From: Aphrophora alni
Taxonomy: Eukaryota; Arthropoda; Insecta; Hemiptera; Aphrophoridae
Assembly (NCBI GenBank): GCA_963513935.1
Contig: OY740766.1
Location: 3,502,001 to 3,566,000 of the forward strand
Direction of reading: 5' to 3'
DNA length: 64,000 nucleotides
The translations under genes were made by a program, and so were the position numbers. A model generated the notes under the pieces. The model saw nothing but the letters and a program-made list of their open reading frames with translations. It had not been told where the DNA came from and did not search any database. The first letter of the stretch is position 1. Each line of letters begins with the position of its first letter. This document shows, one piece after another, positions 23,068 to 34,811 of this stretch.

Positions 23068-23714
23068 GGCTATTGCCAATGAAAAACAAAAAACATTGTC
23101 TATTATGTCTCCTAATTATACATTTTGCTTAAACTTTGTACACTCATACATATGTTTATAAATATGCTTACATTGGTTCTTTGTAAAATAGAACCTTATG
23201 GTGTTTCTAATATGACCCTACACTTGGCTTGGAAGAAGCTTGTAGTTGTTGGCCACTTGGTACGTTCCTGTCATAAAATCGCACTATTTGGGGTCGAATC
23301 TTCGGTAAAGGTTAAATTTAGTTTTTGCCAAGTAATTCTTTGGTGTAAATTTCTTTTAGTTGGTATTCACATTGCAGGAAAACTTTGTAGCAATTCGGTT
23401 GAGCCGATTTTGATGAGGTATTTTATAAACAGCCCCAATAATGGTTTTACTGAAAGACTTGAGAATAAATACTTTCCAAATCTATATGGGAAGAATATTG
23501 CAAAAAGAAATTGGATATCCGAGTACTTACTCCATAGGAAACTGTTCCATAGACTTGTGTCTTCTGCCACCATTCTTAATTCCTCTTTGAACATCATCCA
23601 GCCATTATTTTCTTACCTTACTTCCTGGGTTGCTTGTCATTTTCTCTAGGACTTTCTCCTCATTCATTCACTGCACTTGGCTTAGGAACTTCGTCTCAAT
23701 TTTCTTCTTCACAT
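23068..23714. other. Intergenic; long open frame without support
   Basis: A 174-codon plus-strand frame (23125-23649) is open, but part of it (around 23370-23420, caattcggttgagccgattt) is F1 repeat text, and nothing in the translation is recognisable. I do not annotate it as a gene. Confidence 0.4.
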
Positions 23715-23990
23715 ATTCCTGTATAAAATTATGTTTTGAGACAAATAATTGATGTCGAGTTTTTTGCGGAAATTTCCATTTTGAGGTCAAACAAAACTTA
23801 TTTTCGGAATGTTGTCTGTCTGTCTATAGGTGATTTGTACAGTGTTCTACCGGCCCAAACGAGTAGATTGAGTTTATCAAATTTGGTACTTATATAGCCA
23901 TATAAGAGTTTTTATTATCAAACGGTAGCTTTCATAAGTTAAAAACTCAAAATTCCGATTTTCTCTGACGATTTTGCTAAACGGTTAAGG
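23715..23990 (+). repeat. Dispersed repeat family F1 copy
   Basis: gatgtcgagttttttgcgga, ttttcggaatgttgtctgtc, gtacagtgttctacc, caaatttggtac and ggtagctttcataag appear in the usual F1 order. Confidence 0.6.
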
Positions 23991-24515
23991 ACCCCTAAAA
24001 AGGGGGGGGGGGAATCAGGAATGACTTTTTAAAAGACGAAAACCGCGATCATTTAAACTCGGATTTTATCAACACAAGGGAAACAAGTTTAGGGTTTATT
24101 TCCGTATTTTACACTTGTGGGAGTCATATAGTTGTAGTTCAGCTCTAGGAGGGTTTAAGTGGATGATGACTTATTCATTGAAACGTTGGGGGTATCGTAC
24201 AATTAAAGCGTTTATTGTAGACAATTTTGTTTTCGTCATACTGCTTCAAAACAGCTGTTTTCAATACATGGATTGATATGCTAAAGTTGTTCTTTTTAGT
24301 CGTAGGACGTAAAAACATCAGCTGAGGTCGAGATCATCAGCTGGTTACTTTGTTTATACGAATTAATTAACGATTGTAAAGCATCTATAAAAAACAATTG
24401 ATACTCTCGATTGTAAATCCATAACCGATAAAACAACTGTTACCATCGATTTGAAGGTAAACATGGTTATAACATTTTAGTTTTGTTTTCTTATATTATT
24501 TGCAGTATACTGAAA

Positions 24516-24635
24516 AATATAGTTCATCACTTGGACCAAAAGAAGCTTTTCTATCCTCGCTAATATTCCGGCCTCGGCCGTTAAACTTGAGCTTGTATTG
24601 AGAAGCTTCACTTTTGGTCCTAGTGATGAAATATA
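24516..24635. mobile_element. Small inverted-repeat (MITE-like) element
   Basis: The left arm (about 24516-24547, ttcatcacttggaccaaaag) and right arm (about 24603-24635, cttttggtcctagtgatgaa) pair with few mismatches around a core of about 55 bp. The arm text ggaccaaaagaagc also appears in the element at 34812-34967, so the two are probably related. Confidence 0.65.
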
Positions 24636-24729
24636 GTATTTCGTTCATTTTTATTTATTTAAGGATGTAAATATTTTTGTAAAAATCCAAGATTCTTAAT
24701 TTTCTTGACGGTAACTAAACTACCTTTTG

Positions 24730-25060
24730 ATGACGAGTAGCATTGATTTCGCATTGGGTTATGTGGATGTGTGTGAGAAAGTTTGTACAATGCTTTTATA
24801 ATAATTTATTTATAACTGTCTCAGCTTGTCATTTTTTTTATTCCTCTTAAGACTGGTCCAATTATATTTTTGGAATGACGTATGTCTGTCATCTGTGCAG
24901 TCCTAACGTGCGAACAGATAAAATTTGTTGTGGGAAAATTCAGCTTTATTTGGGGAACTTTTCTTTCATCTTCACATTTTTGATTACTAAGTATGGTCAC
25001 CATATGCACGATATTACTGTTCGACACTTAATATTTTCGGTAAAATAAAACGAAACAAAA
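24730..25060 (+). repeat. Dispersed repeat family F1 copy
   Basis: gtgtgtgagaaagtttgtac at 24769 is followed about 90 bp later by tttttggaatgacgtatg and ctgtcatctgtgcag. This copy links the two commonest F1 signatures in one unit and so shows they belong to a single long repeat. Confidence 0.6.
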
Positions 25061-26149
25061 ATTTCGACTCTACCGATTTCTATTAGATTTTATTGAATTG
25101 TACGTCCACCCGAACCCCTGTGCAAAGTCGCAAGTCAAAATATATATATTATAGTTCAGGAATAATTGTAAAACGTTGAAAGTGAACCTGACTTTATTAT
25201 TTATCAATATTATCCGATTTTATTAAATATTATTTAAACTGATGACGCGTGTATGCCACTGCGAAGCACGTTTAGCCTTTATTTAAATATTATAGATATT
25301 TTGTCAATGACAGTTTCCATAGTTCAGTTTTAATTGACAACTACCGAACTGACAGTTTTGGGGTTGGATGTGTCAGAAAGTTTGTGCAATGTTTTTGTAT
25401 AATTCATTTGCCGTTTCCAAATTAGCGTTCTTTGGTGGTGGCAATGAATATTTATCGTTCATTAAGTCTTTGATTTTGTCAATAATGCTTTAGAAATTCA
25501 GTACAGAGTTTGGGTATTTTAATAAAATTCTGTTTTAGAACAAATAGGATGCTATTTCTTCAATCACCTGCAAAGTAGGTTCAAAGTTTTATTTTTTCAT
25601 TTGTCAAAGTGTTGGTGATGATTGTATACTTTAGAGACTCATAATTTTCTTACAGATAAATTGATATAATAAGTGGCAATTTGTTCATAAACAGTCATAC
25701 TACTATTTTTGTAAAAAAAAAACATAAATTTTATATTGTGAATATTGATATTTATATTTGAATAAGAGGGAAAACATTATTTTAAACTATTACAGTTGAA
25801 AACAGTCACTCGTTGTAATGATTTTCCTACATTGGTGTTTTTTTTAAATCTCTGATAAACGTGTCTACAATAATTAGAAGTAAGAACGTACATAAATTCA
25901 AGTAGTTTTCTACACTCTCTAACAAGGTTGGTCAAAAATACAGTTCTTTTTTTTCTGCTGTATTCCACATTTTTACGTTACGACGTGTTTGACAAGTCTC
26001 AGAACATTGTGTGGCAGCTATTAAGTAGAAGTTGAATCCCTCTACTGTAGTTGTCACCCTCTTTTAGATTTGTTTTAACAACTATTCGTATTTTCTTCTT
26101 TTTTGCTTCAAATCCTAAAAAAGCACAACACTTTAGGAAGTAAAGTACA
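25061..26149. repeat. Intergenic with F1 fragment
   Basis: 25330-25420 carries gacaactaccgaactgacag and gtcagaaagtttgtgcaatg (F1). The remainder is AT-rich without recognisable content. Confidence 0.45.
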
Positions 26150-26260
26150 TAAAAGAAGTCCTTCAATATTCTAATAGCACCAGAATCGGAAGAGAACAAG
26201 GGATGATCAATAGAGACATTGAGAAAAGAGAGGGATCCAACCCAAGACGACGTGAAAAAG
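26150..26260 (-). repeat. Dispersed repeat family F2, inverted copy next to the 152-bp array
   Basis: tattctaatagcaccagaat, ggaagagaacaagg and gggatccaacccaagacg match F2 in reverse orientation. Confidence 0.55.
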
Positions 26261-26400
26261 TCAGATGATCCCTTCGGATCCCTATACCCGCACTATAGGA
26301 GAGCCTTTGTTCATCTAGTTGTATAAAAGTAGAGAAATACCTGAGACCTTTATGTTGTTAGTCTTTACAAAATGTGTCGGTGATGGAACCGTTAGTACTC

Positions 26401-27168
26401 ATTACGATATGGTGCACTAAGTTACAGTGACTGGATGATCTGGGACTCAGATAAGGGTGTGGCAATCCCGAGGGTTAGATCTACTCATTTCATCTTTCCT
26501 GTCATTTCTCTCTTGACCAACTGTTATTCTTTACCGACTCCAACTTATAATCATTACGATATGGTGCACTAAGTTACAGTGACTGGATGATCTGGGACTC
26601 AGATAAGGGTGTGGCAATCCCGAGGGTTAGATCTACTCATTTCATCTTTCCTGTCATTTCTCTCTTGACCAACTGTTATTCTTTACCGACTCCAACTTAT
26701 AATCATTACGATATGGTGCACTAAGTTACAGTGACTGGATGATCTGGGACTCAGATAAGGGTGTGGCAATCCCGAGGGTTAGATCTACTCATTTCATCTT
26801 TCCTGCCAATTCTCTCTTGACCAACTGTTATTCTTTACCGACTCCAACTTATAATCATTACGATATGGTGCACTAAGTTACAGTGACTGGATGATCTGGG
26901 ACTCAGATAAGGGTGTGGCAATCCCGAGGGTTAGATCTACTCATTTCATCTTTCCTGCCAGTTCTCTCTTGACCAACTGTTATTCTTTACCGACTCCAAC
27001 TTATAATCATTACGATATGGTGCACTAAGTTACAGTGACTGGATGATCTGGGACTCAGATAAGGGTGTGGCAATCCCGAGGGTTAGATCTACTCATTTCA
27101 TCTTTCCTGCCATTTCTCTTTTGACCAACTGTTATTCTTTTCCGACTCCAACTTGTAATCATTACGAT
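26401..27168. repeat. Tandem array, five 152-bp units
   Basis: Units start attacgatatggtgcactaa at 26401, 26553, 26705, 26857 and 27009, and a truncated sixth begins at 27161. The period is exactly 152 bp each time, and units differ at only a few positions (for example ctgtcattt/ctgccaatt/ctgccagtt), so the amplification is recent. The internal text tctactcatttcatctttcc, ttgaccaactgttattc, ccgactcc is family F2. The array ends in single-copy DNA. Confidence 0.95.
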
Positions 27169-27435
27169 GATTATTGTTTTCAACTATTTCAGCATGAATT
27201 AGTGTTTTCTTTTCCGTTTGTTTAACACCAAAATTCTCTCTTTATTTGTTGTTTGTGGCGTTTTGTGTATTATTATTGAAATTTCTTCTTGTAATTGTTG
27301 TTTTTCTTTTCAATCAACAATGAATTTTCTGTTATAATTCATATCTGTTTATTGGAAGTATTGTTTCATTATTAACGGCTCGTGATTGTGGTTAAACTGA
27401 ATTTAAAATAAGTGTTCCTTTGACCCAAGGAAGAA
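27169..27435. other. Spacer, nothing recognised
   Basis: T-rich DNA with no feature seen. Confidence 0.45.
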
Positions 27436-27564
27436 ATGCGCGCAGTATGTTTTCTTAATTCTGAAGAAGTGAAACTAGCAGAAATTATTTGTAAAATACA
27501 GCAACAATACGGAGAGAATTGTTTAAGTGGAAGGAAAATCTTTGAGGATTTATCATCACTTTAA
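27436..27564 (+). pseudogene. Relic of a mariner-type transposase N-terminal helix-turn-helix
   Basis: From an ATG at 27436 the frame reads MRAVCFLNSEEVKLAEI, then QQQYGENCLSGRKIFE, and stops at 27562-27564. RAVxxFLxxEgvkxxEIxxxxxxxYGEnclSxxxxxxW is the pattern of the HTH_48 region that opens mariner/SETMAR-type transposases. The conserved Trp that should follow is lost, and stops follow in all frames. No inverted repeats were identified around it. The call rests on motif recall. Confidence 0.5.
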
Positions 27565-28010
27565 GGATTAATGAAAATATCGATTTGGTTAAGAAAAAGT
27601 ATTCTTAATCGACGAACTAAAGTTGTTGAAGTTGTGAGTTGAATACAAGCCATGTTTTGGCTTTTCAATAATCGACGATGCGTTAAATTTTCAAAAAGTG
27701 TGGGCTGTTGGGTTCCACGTTAACTGTTAGACATCTACGATGCGAATCTTTTAAAAATCAGTCATAAGTTTCTAATCCATTTTAAAATTTATAGAGACTC
27801 TTTGCTGAACCGAGTAATAAACATTGATAGTTTGAGTTTCTTCTTCTCCTCTGGCAACAAAACTCACAGGTTAGCAGGGAAATTGATGATAAATATATTC
27901 CAGGATGTATAAAGGTCCAATTTGTATTTACTGCACACCTAAAGTTAAAACTACTCTAGATGAATAGTGAAAACTACTGTGACTATTGCGATCACTGATA
28001 CCTTGAAATT
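27565..28010. other. Spacer, nothing recognised
   Basis: AT-rich; possible further decayed transposase text directly after the relic but no readable motif. Confidence 0.4.
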
Positions 28011-28750
28011 AAACTTTCAAAAGGTGTGGTAAACTTTCAAAAGGTGTGGTAAACTTTCAAAAGCTGTGGTAAACCTTCAAAAGCTGTGGTAAACTTTTAA
28101 AAGCTGTGGTAAACTTTCAAAAGCTGTGGTAAACTTTCAAAAAGTGAACTTTCAAAAGGCGTGGTAAACTTTCAAAAGATATGGTAAACTTTCAAAAGAT
28201 GTGGTAAACTTTCAAAAGGCGTGGTCAACTTTCAAAAGCTTTGGTAAACTTTCTAAAAGATGTGGTAAACTTTCAAAAGATGTGGTAAACTTTCAAAAGC
28301 TTTGGTAAACTTTCAAAAGATGTGGTAAACTTTCAAAAGCTCTGGTAAACTTTCAAAAGCTGTGGTAAACCTTCAAAAGCTGTGGTAAACTTTCAAAAGC
28401 TTTGGTAAACTTTCAAAAGATGTGGTAAACTTTCAAAAGCTGTGGTAAACTTTCAAAAGCTGTGGTAAACTTTCAAAAGGTGTGGTAAACTTTCAAAAGG
28501 TGTGGTAAACTTTCAAAAGGTGTGGTAATTTTTCAAAAGGTGTGGTAAACTTTCAAAAGTGTATTAAACTTTCTAAAGGTGTGGTAAACATTCAAAAAGT
28601 GTGGTAAACTTTCAAAAAGTGTGGTAAACTACCAAAAGTTGTGGTAAACTACCAAAAGGTGTGGTAAACTTACAAAAGGTGTGGTAAACTTTCAAAAGGT
28701 GTGGTAAACTTTCAAAAAGTGTGGTAATCTTTCAAAAGGTGTGATTATCC
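28011..28750. repeat. 20-bp minisatellite, about 37 units
   Basis: The consensus unit is AAACTTTCAAAAGGTGTGGT. Variation concentrates at positions 13-15 (AGG, AGC, AGA), while CTTTCAAAA and the TGTGGT end are kept in most units. A few units are shortened (for example near 28140) or lengthened by one base. TGTGGT is the core RUNX/Runt recognition sequence, and units with AGGTGTG also contain a T-box-like half site; whether these matter is unknown. Confidence 0.95.
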
Positions 28751-30572
28751 TTCAGTATAACGTCCAACCCCATACAGACTACAAGACAAATCGTTGCCTC
28801 CAAAACCTCTGTAATGAGCTGTTTAACTACCCAGCAAACAGTCCTGACCTGGTTTAATGAGATTGTTATATTTTGGCTAATTGAAAGAAGAGCTGCGAGG
28901 GAGTGAATTCAGGGTTCTGATGACGAGATCGTGTAAGCTGTGTGAAATTGGTACCAATTAATAGTTTCTTTAAAGAAGTATTTTCAAACGTTTTTTAAAA
29001 ATGTATAGAAGTAGAAAGGGATTATGTTGTGGAATAATTTTTCAGTCATGTAACCGCGAATGAAAGTATTTTTTAACGTTTACTTGTATAAAGAAACCTC
29101 AATTAATACCAGTTTATTACATACGTGTTGTAATAATATTTATAGCAGTTAAATAGTTTTATAAATTAGGCCTACTCAATTTAATAATATCTGATATTGA
29201 TTGTAAGGTTTCTAAGCTTTGACTATCACAATTTGGGTTAAAGGATTAAATACAAGAAAGTCAAACAGAACAAGAAATAAATTAACAAAACCTACTTTTA
29301 TTCACGCATCATTTTATATATATATATTTATATGCAATACCCCAAAACACTGGTAATTATTAAACTTACCAAGATTTTTTTTTTTTTTGTTACTAAAATT
29401 GTACAACATTGACGTTGGCCTTTGTATGGTTACAGACAAAAATTACACTGAAATACATTGATGTGTTTTATACTGTACAAATGCTCGGTTAAGAAACAAG
29501 CTCAATATTTTCTTCAAACTGGTTGGCAAACGTAACTTTAAAATAAATTTATAACAGAAAAATTGTGATAACACTCTAGACATTGTTGTACTGATTGCTA
29601 TGGTAACGCTTTAGATAATTGTTGCATTTTTCATTTATTTTAAATGGAGTTTTTTCTCGAATATTGTATGCGTTTTTCTATTCAGCTTATGGGAAAATAT
29701 ATTATCCTCACGGCCTAGAAATGAATAAATTGAGCGGTAGAAAATATATTTTATCGTAGTCTCTCATTTTTGAAAAAAAGCACTTTTGTAATTAAATATA
29801 TAGATTAGCTGTTATATAACCTCAAAATAAGTTAATAATAAGTTATATTTATCACTATTTTAACTAAGTTATTTTTTGTTTTTTTCCTCATTTATTTTAA
29901 ATGTTTTTTTAAATAAACTTTTGTTGTAAATATTTTTATATGTAACATCAAAAATCGCATTTTTCCCGATTACAGCTTAGATTTATTTAAAATGAAGGGT
30001 TGCCCCTAACTCCAACTATTGTTTGAGATTTTTAATGAAATACGTAAATTCTTAGGAAATTAACTATATAGCTTGTATTTGCATTAAATTTTACATTACA
30101 TTATATCTACATTTATTCTATATTTGCAAGGAAAAATTATAAATTATAATGTTTGTAGGTTTTTGTAAATAGGTATGTTTTTAACGGTTTCTAACACTTT
30201 GGAATTAATAATTTAAAACATTAAAATCAATTTTTATTAATTTCATTACTTACAAAATTTTGCCCAATATGTGGCCCTCGAATGTTATTTGGTTCATCAG
30301 TTAGTTAAACTCTCAGGTTTTTATTCTATCGGTACTCTAAATTTTATCGATTTTGAGGCACATTGCTGTGGAGTTAATTTCGCAAGCATGTCAAATGGAA
30401 ATTAAAGGGAACATTTTGAAATATAAACTATAGGTGTGAAATTAAATAGTTATTTACATAAGTGGTGACATAGAAGTGAGTGGTTTGTGTATTGTACGGT
30501 TTGGTAGCAGCCTTAATTGTATTGTGAAACGTTCTTTATATGTTTGTTGATATTCTAGCGTTCTATATAAAC
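28751..30572. other. Intergenic, AT-rich, nothing recognised
   Basis: A short (TA)n lies at about 29317-29330 and a T-run at 29376. No repeat family, gene or RNA was recognised. Confidence 0.5.
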
Positions 30573-30644
30573 AAATCAAAAAACGCCTTTTAAGTTTTAA
30601 CCTAAAGTGACTTTGTTAAAACTTAAAAATGCGTTTTTTGATTT
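30573..30644. repeat. Hairpin with 27-28-bp arms
   Basis: The left arm 30573-30599 (aaatcaaaaaacgcc...) pairs with the right arm 30617-30644 over about 27 bp, with one mismatch and one indel, around a 17-nt loop. The size and near-perfect pairing would suit a small foldback or a microRNA-like precursor, but nothing shows transcription. Confidence 0.8.
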
Positions 30645-31413
30645 TTTTCCCTTTCAATTTTTATATTCAAATTGATTTTAGCTTCATTGGTGAAGCAAGT
30701 TGTTTGTATAGTTTCAAAATGTGTTTTATCTCTTATAACCTAACTATCACTTTATTATGTAAAAGTGTGCAGATTGTGTTTCTCCACCTAAGTTTTATAA
30801 TCACAACTTTCTACGATAAAAAATAACTAAGTTTTACTAAAATTGAAATTTCGAGTAGTTTTATTTCTGAATTTTAAAATTTTTGAGGACTGAGAGGAGG
30901 TAGGTCCTGTTTTAATTGCACAATCATGCCGGTATGTGTCGTCTGTGTCTGTGTACGTTATGCAGTGACGATAAAACGTGTACTTAGGTTACTTTAGGAA
31001 TAACGTTATTTATTACGATTGGTTTATTTATTTTTTAATAAGGTATACAGTGGCACTTAGAAGCATTAAATAAATTATGAGCGAGGCATAAAGGTTAGTC
31101 ATTAAAAAAAAAAAAAAAAAAAAATTGAAATGAATTTTGAACTCATGTTTTCTAAAATAATAGCGCAGGAGGGTTTTACTTGAGGAAAAAAAATTTAACA
31201 CTTTCTGAGATACTAATCTTTTCTCGTGTTTTCATGTACAATAATTAAAATATTTTGTAGTTTCACAGCGTTACAAAAAATATCAAATTATTATTTGCAT
31301 AACAGTTAAACAGTTTTGTTTCCCGTGATTTCCTCTAAGAACTTGATACAACTTTCGTGAACCTTATGATGGAATAAAACTCGAAAACAAGCTCTCACAA
31401 AAAATACGTTTAC
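30645..31413. other. Intergenic; segment shared with 36823-36895
   Basis: About 31305-31375 (cagttttgtttcccgtgatttcctc...) is similar to 36823-36895, so it belongs to a dispersed repeat. It sits directly beside the hammerhead motif at 31414 and may be part of the same element. A 21-A run lies at about 31104. Confidence 0.45.
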
Positions 31414-31452
31414 TTAATCAAACCGAGTTTCAACGACATCCTCAGTGATACA
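31414..31452 (-). ncRNA. Hammerhead-like motif, copy C, stem II collapsed
   Basis: Minus strand: TGTATCA, CTGAGGA, a seven-base remnant of stem II, GAAAC, then TCGGTT and TGAT. The core boxes are kept, but stem II is deleted, so it cannot be an active hammerhead. The flank ctctcacaaaaaatacg matches copies A and B. Confidence 0.45.
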
Positions 31453-33110
31453 TAGTAGAATAACTAACCTATAACTCCCTATATGGATCGATGAGTAATA
31501 ATAAAATGAAAACAGTAGTCGGGATTGTTTACGCTTCCAAGCATTCAAATTTTATGTACAACTCGTACAACAAACAAGTGTCGCATTTACGTTACTCTGT
31601 TTCAGGTTTTGTATTTTTACAACTGTCACTATTGATTTGCTTGACTCATTTCAACGTAATGTACTTTTTACAATATTAGTTTATACTTCTTAGTTTTTTA
31701 GAAAAAAAGAGGATCATTTGAAATTTTCTTATCTATTAAAACAAATAAAGTTTCATTCCCTATAGAAAGCTTTACAATTATGTAAGTCCACGAATGGAAA
31801 TAAGCCGAAAAATATTAGTCTAAATACAGCTCTCATTGTTTGAAGAAAATATCAAGCTTGCGATGTTGAGCAAGTAACAAAATGAAACCAAAGACAACAG
31901 TTCATCCATACTTTCTTTGTACAAATAGCATTTACAACAGTAATGTTTATTTCTTTTAAATAAAAGACATTTATAATCGAAATCACATTAAACCTGTTCA
32001 TTGCTAAATAGATAAAGTACACATCAGGTACTCTCACTATATATTGCTTGTTTTTGTACAGTTATATTTTACATATTTACATCCTTTATTTTAAATATAT
32101 TTTGATTATACTAATATTACAAGTCTGATTAGTTTAGAATAACATCCATGAATGATGGTGTCTCTCTTATAGAGTTGAACTTTTTTTAAAAGACTTATAG
32201 ATAAAACTGTATTCCATTTGTCTTCTCTTCCTTTTCTTGTTTTGACTGAGCGATTAAAACGCCAGCTTTGGAAACTTTTTAGGAAGTTAACTTTTGCTTT
32301 TCAACGGGGGGAGATTTTAAAATTACAAATGGTAACCCCTATTTAGTAATAGCTAAAATTCAAAAGAAATAACGTATAGAGATTAACTGGGGATATACTG
32401 AGTGTTTTTATATTGAACCTTATCCTCTTAAGCAACCTATTGTATTATAAATTTATTATTACAATTATTTTTTACTTTTTTATTTATAGGTAGTGTAAGG
32501 GTTATGTGATTGGGGCACATTCCCCTCAATCTAAGAAAAAAGTCTGTCGTTTTTGCAGAACTGTAGAGGCAAAAGCGTGGACCAGTTTGAATGAAATTTG
32601 ATATGTAAACATATTTTGAGGATTTGTCGTGACTTTTTTTTTTGATAATACTGAGAAAAAAGCTTTGCCGAGTGCCTCTTCAAAAATGCCGGTTTTATAA
32701 GTTATCAAGAAAAAACAAAAAATCGACTTTTTGAGAGTATATTTCTCAAAATAGGCTGTAACGAGATCGTTTTAATTTTATTGAAATGTAAATATGACCC
32801 AAAATCGTTTGAAAATTGACGGTTCAGGAAATAATTGGTTAAAAATCCAAATGACCGGTTGACCTTTAGGTCGAGGACGCCTTTACGGTAGAAGAGAAGC
32901 AAGTTTAGGCCCAAGCGAGATTTCAATCAAACGCTTAGGAAGAATGTATGACACAAGAGTGCAAGTCAAAACCCATGTGCGAAATGGCAAGTAAATAATA
33001 ATATATTAAGGTTCCCAAATAATTAGTAAAAATCAAAAATGTGACTAGACTGTCATCATTAAAGTTCGATTTTAGTCAAATACGAAAGACACTGGAGTCT
33101 CGTATATGGC
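31453..33110. repeat. Intergenic with decayed F1
   Basis: About 32570-32860 carries F1-like text (gaatgaaatttgatatgtaa, cctcttcaaaaatgccgg, cgttttaattttattgaaat). Otherwise AT-rich and featureless. Confidence 0.4.
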
Positions 33111-33169
33111 ACACCGAAGCTTAGGTTAGGTTAGGTTAGGTTAGGTTAGGTTATATACACCGAAGCTTA
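33111..33169. repeat. Short telomeric (TTAGG)n insert flanked by a 13-bp direct repeat
   Basis: acaccgaagctta occurs at 33111-33123 and again at 33157-33169. Between them lie six TTAGG repeats in the orientation opposite to the other arrays in the window. The arrangement is that of telomeric repeats inserted at one site with duplication of the target. Confidence 0.85.
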
Positions 33170-33902
33170 ACCCGTATATATAATACATAAATATGTACGT
33201 ATTTCTTCTTGGTTCATTTTTAGTTTTTGTCTGACTTACTGACATTTTTTGATGACGAATTGTTTTGGTTGGATTTTATTTTGTTTTGGGGTTTGGGCGA
33301 GTGAGAAGCTTCGGTGCAACATTTTTGGATCTTTTATTTCTTTAGCTCGAAAGGAATTTGATTACAAAGCAAGAGATAAAATATTAACAAAGTATTCTTT
33401 ACCAGTTGGAATTCGTGATTACTGGGAAATAAAATGATTTTGAGAAGTGGCGTGTGGTGGGGCTGGGGAAGGATTGATAGAATTATCTAGAGAAATTATT
33501 AGGGTACAACAGACCTGATACGAAAATGAAGGGTAAAAGTTTATCGCGAGTTTACCGGTGGTTATAAGCAACCATTTGTATACGACTAACTTGCACTGCT
33601 GTATTGTTCGTTAACCTAAGTATCTTAATTAAATGGAACAGTATATGATTGTGGTCTTAATAACATTTCATTAACAAATGATTGTACATGACTATATTTT
33701 AATAGGTTGTCATGTTCTCGTTTTCCCTTTTAAAATGATGTTTCATTCGATAGGGGTTACCATTTAATATATTTAGGTTACGTAGGGTTGCTGCAAGTTA
33801 ACTTTTGATCCTTTATAAAGTTTCCAAAAAGAAGATTCGTTTGTTTATTCGATCAAAATTTATAAGGAAGTGACTTTTGGAATACAAGATATAGTTATTA
33901 AA
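33170..33902. other. Intergenic with F1 fragment
   Basis: 33225-33330 (gacttactgacattttttga, gggcgagtgagaagcttcgg, tgcaacatttttgg) is an F1 copy. A 62-codon frame beginning there is repeat-derived. Nothing else seen. Confidence 0.45.
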
Positions 33903-33945
33903 CGTTAGTTTCGATTTACCTGACCATCATCAGTTCTATCTTACA
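33903..33945 (-). ncRNA. Hammerhead-like motif, copy F, degenerate
   Basis: The minus strand carries a perfect CTGATGA core (33927-33933), a poorly paired stem II region (tggtcaggtaaatc), GAAA, then C-TAAC-G for a 2-bp stem III, and U-U at the cleavage position. Stem I is not convincing. It may be chance or a third, decayed lineage. Confidence 0.3.
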
Positions 33946-34811
33946 GTTGACTAGAAAACATTTTGCATTTTACTGTTTTAGTGTCTATGTTATACTTTCC
34001 TTAACTGTAAAGATTTATGTTGCACCCTGTTGTTAATTTCTTATATTGAGAAATCACATAATTTATTACCATATTCTATGGTATTACGTTACCATATTTT
34101 ATGGTGTTACTTCTATCGTATTCTATGGTTTATAGTCTTTTTATGCTAAGCTTTACCTCCATCCGTCGGGGTTTCTTACTGGTCTTAATGCTCTATATAG
34201 GGTGTGGTCGAAATTCCGAGTATCCTTTGATAATTTTTAAACTAATAACGATAGAACACTTCAGGGCTGACTGGCCGCCATATTGGTTTTGCTCTTTGTT
34301 CTAAGCATATAGTAAGACGATTTTACTCATCTTCCCAGGACACATTATCAAAAGATTCCAGGATTTCAGCCACATCCTGTATAATTTGTGTATGTGGTAA
34401 TATTTTACGTCAATTTAAAATCAGCTTTTCCGTTTATAGTATATGAAATTAAAAATTTACAGTGATGGTTAGGTTTTCCAATTTTATGATGTTTTGTTTT
34501 CATTTCATTATTATTTGTGGTTTGTTTCATTTTCTATTAGTTGTAAATTTTTAGTTGTTTCTATGACAGTGTTATAACAATTAGTTTTTTTTTTTCTAAA
34601 AAATTGTCATTGTTGTTTATAAGTGAGTTTAGTAAGTGTTAGAATAGTTTTGAGTCAAACGTTTTATATTGGAACAAAACAGAATATTAAAAAAATAGAA
34701 GAAATCTCACTGAAAATGGGTAATCCTTGCGGTACTGTAATTGTCAATTGAAAGAAAACATTCAACTATATTTAAAACAAAACTTACATTTCAATGTCAA
34801 TGTCATCATTA
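33946..34811. other. Intergenic, nothing recognised
   Basis: A block at 34078-34130 repeats a short tattctatggt/gttac motif about four times (ccatattctatggtattacg, ccatattttatggtgttact). Otherwise AT-rich and featureless. Confidence 0.4.

Noticed and set aside
23125..23649. 174-codon open frame on the plus strand
   Set aside because: Part of it is F1 dispersed repeat text, and no motif or domain is recognisable; length alone is not enough in AT-rich DNA.
28011..28750. Regular short repeats that could suggest a CRISPR array
   Set aside because: Units are contiguous 20-mers without unique spacers, in a eukaryotic genome; it is a minisatellite.
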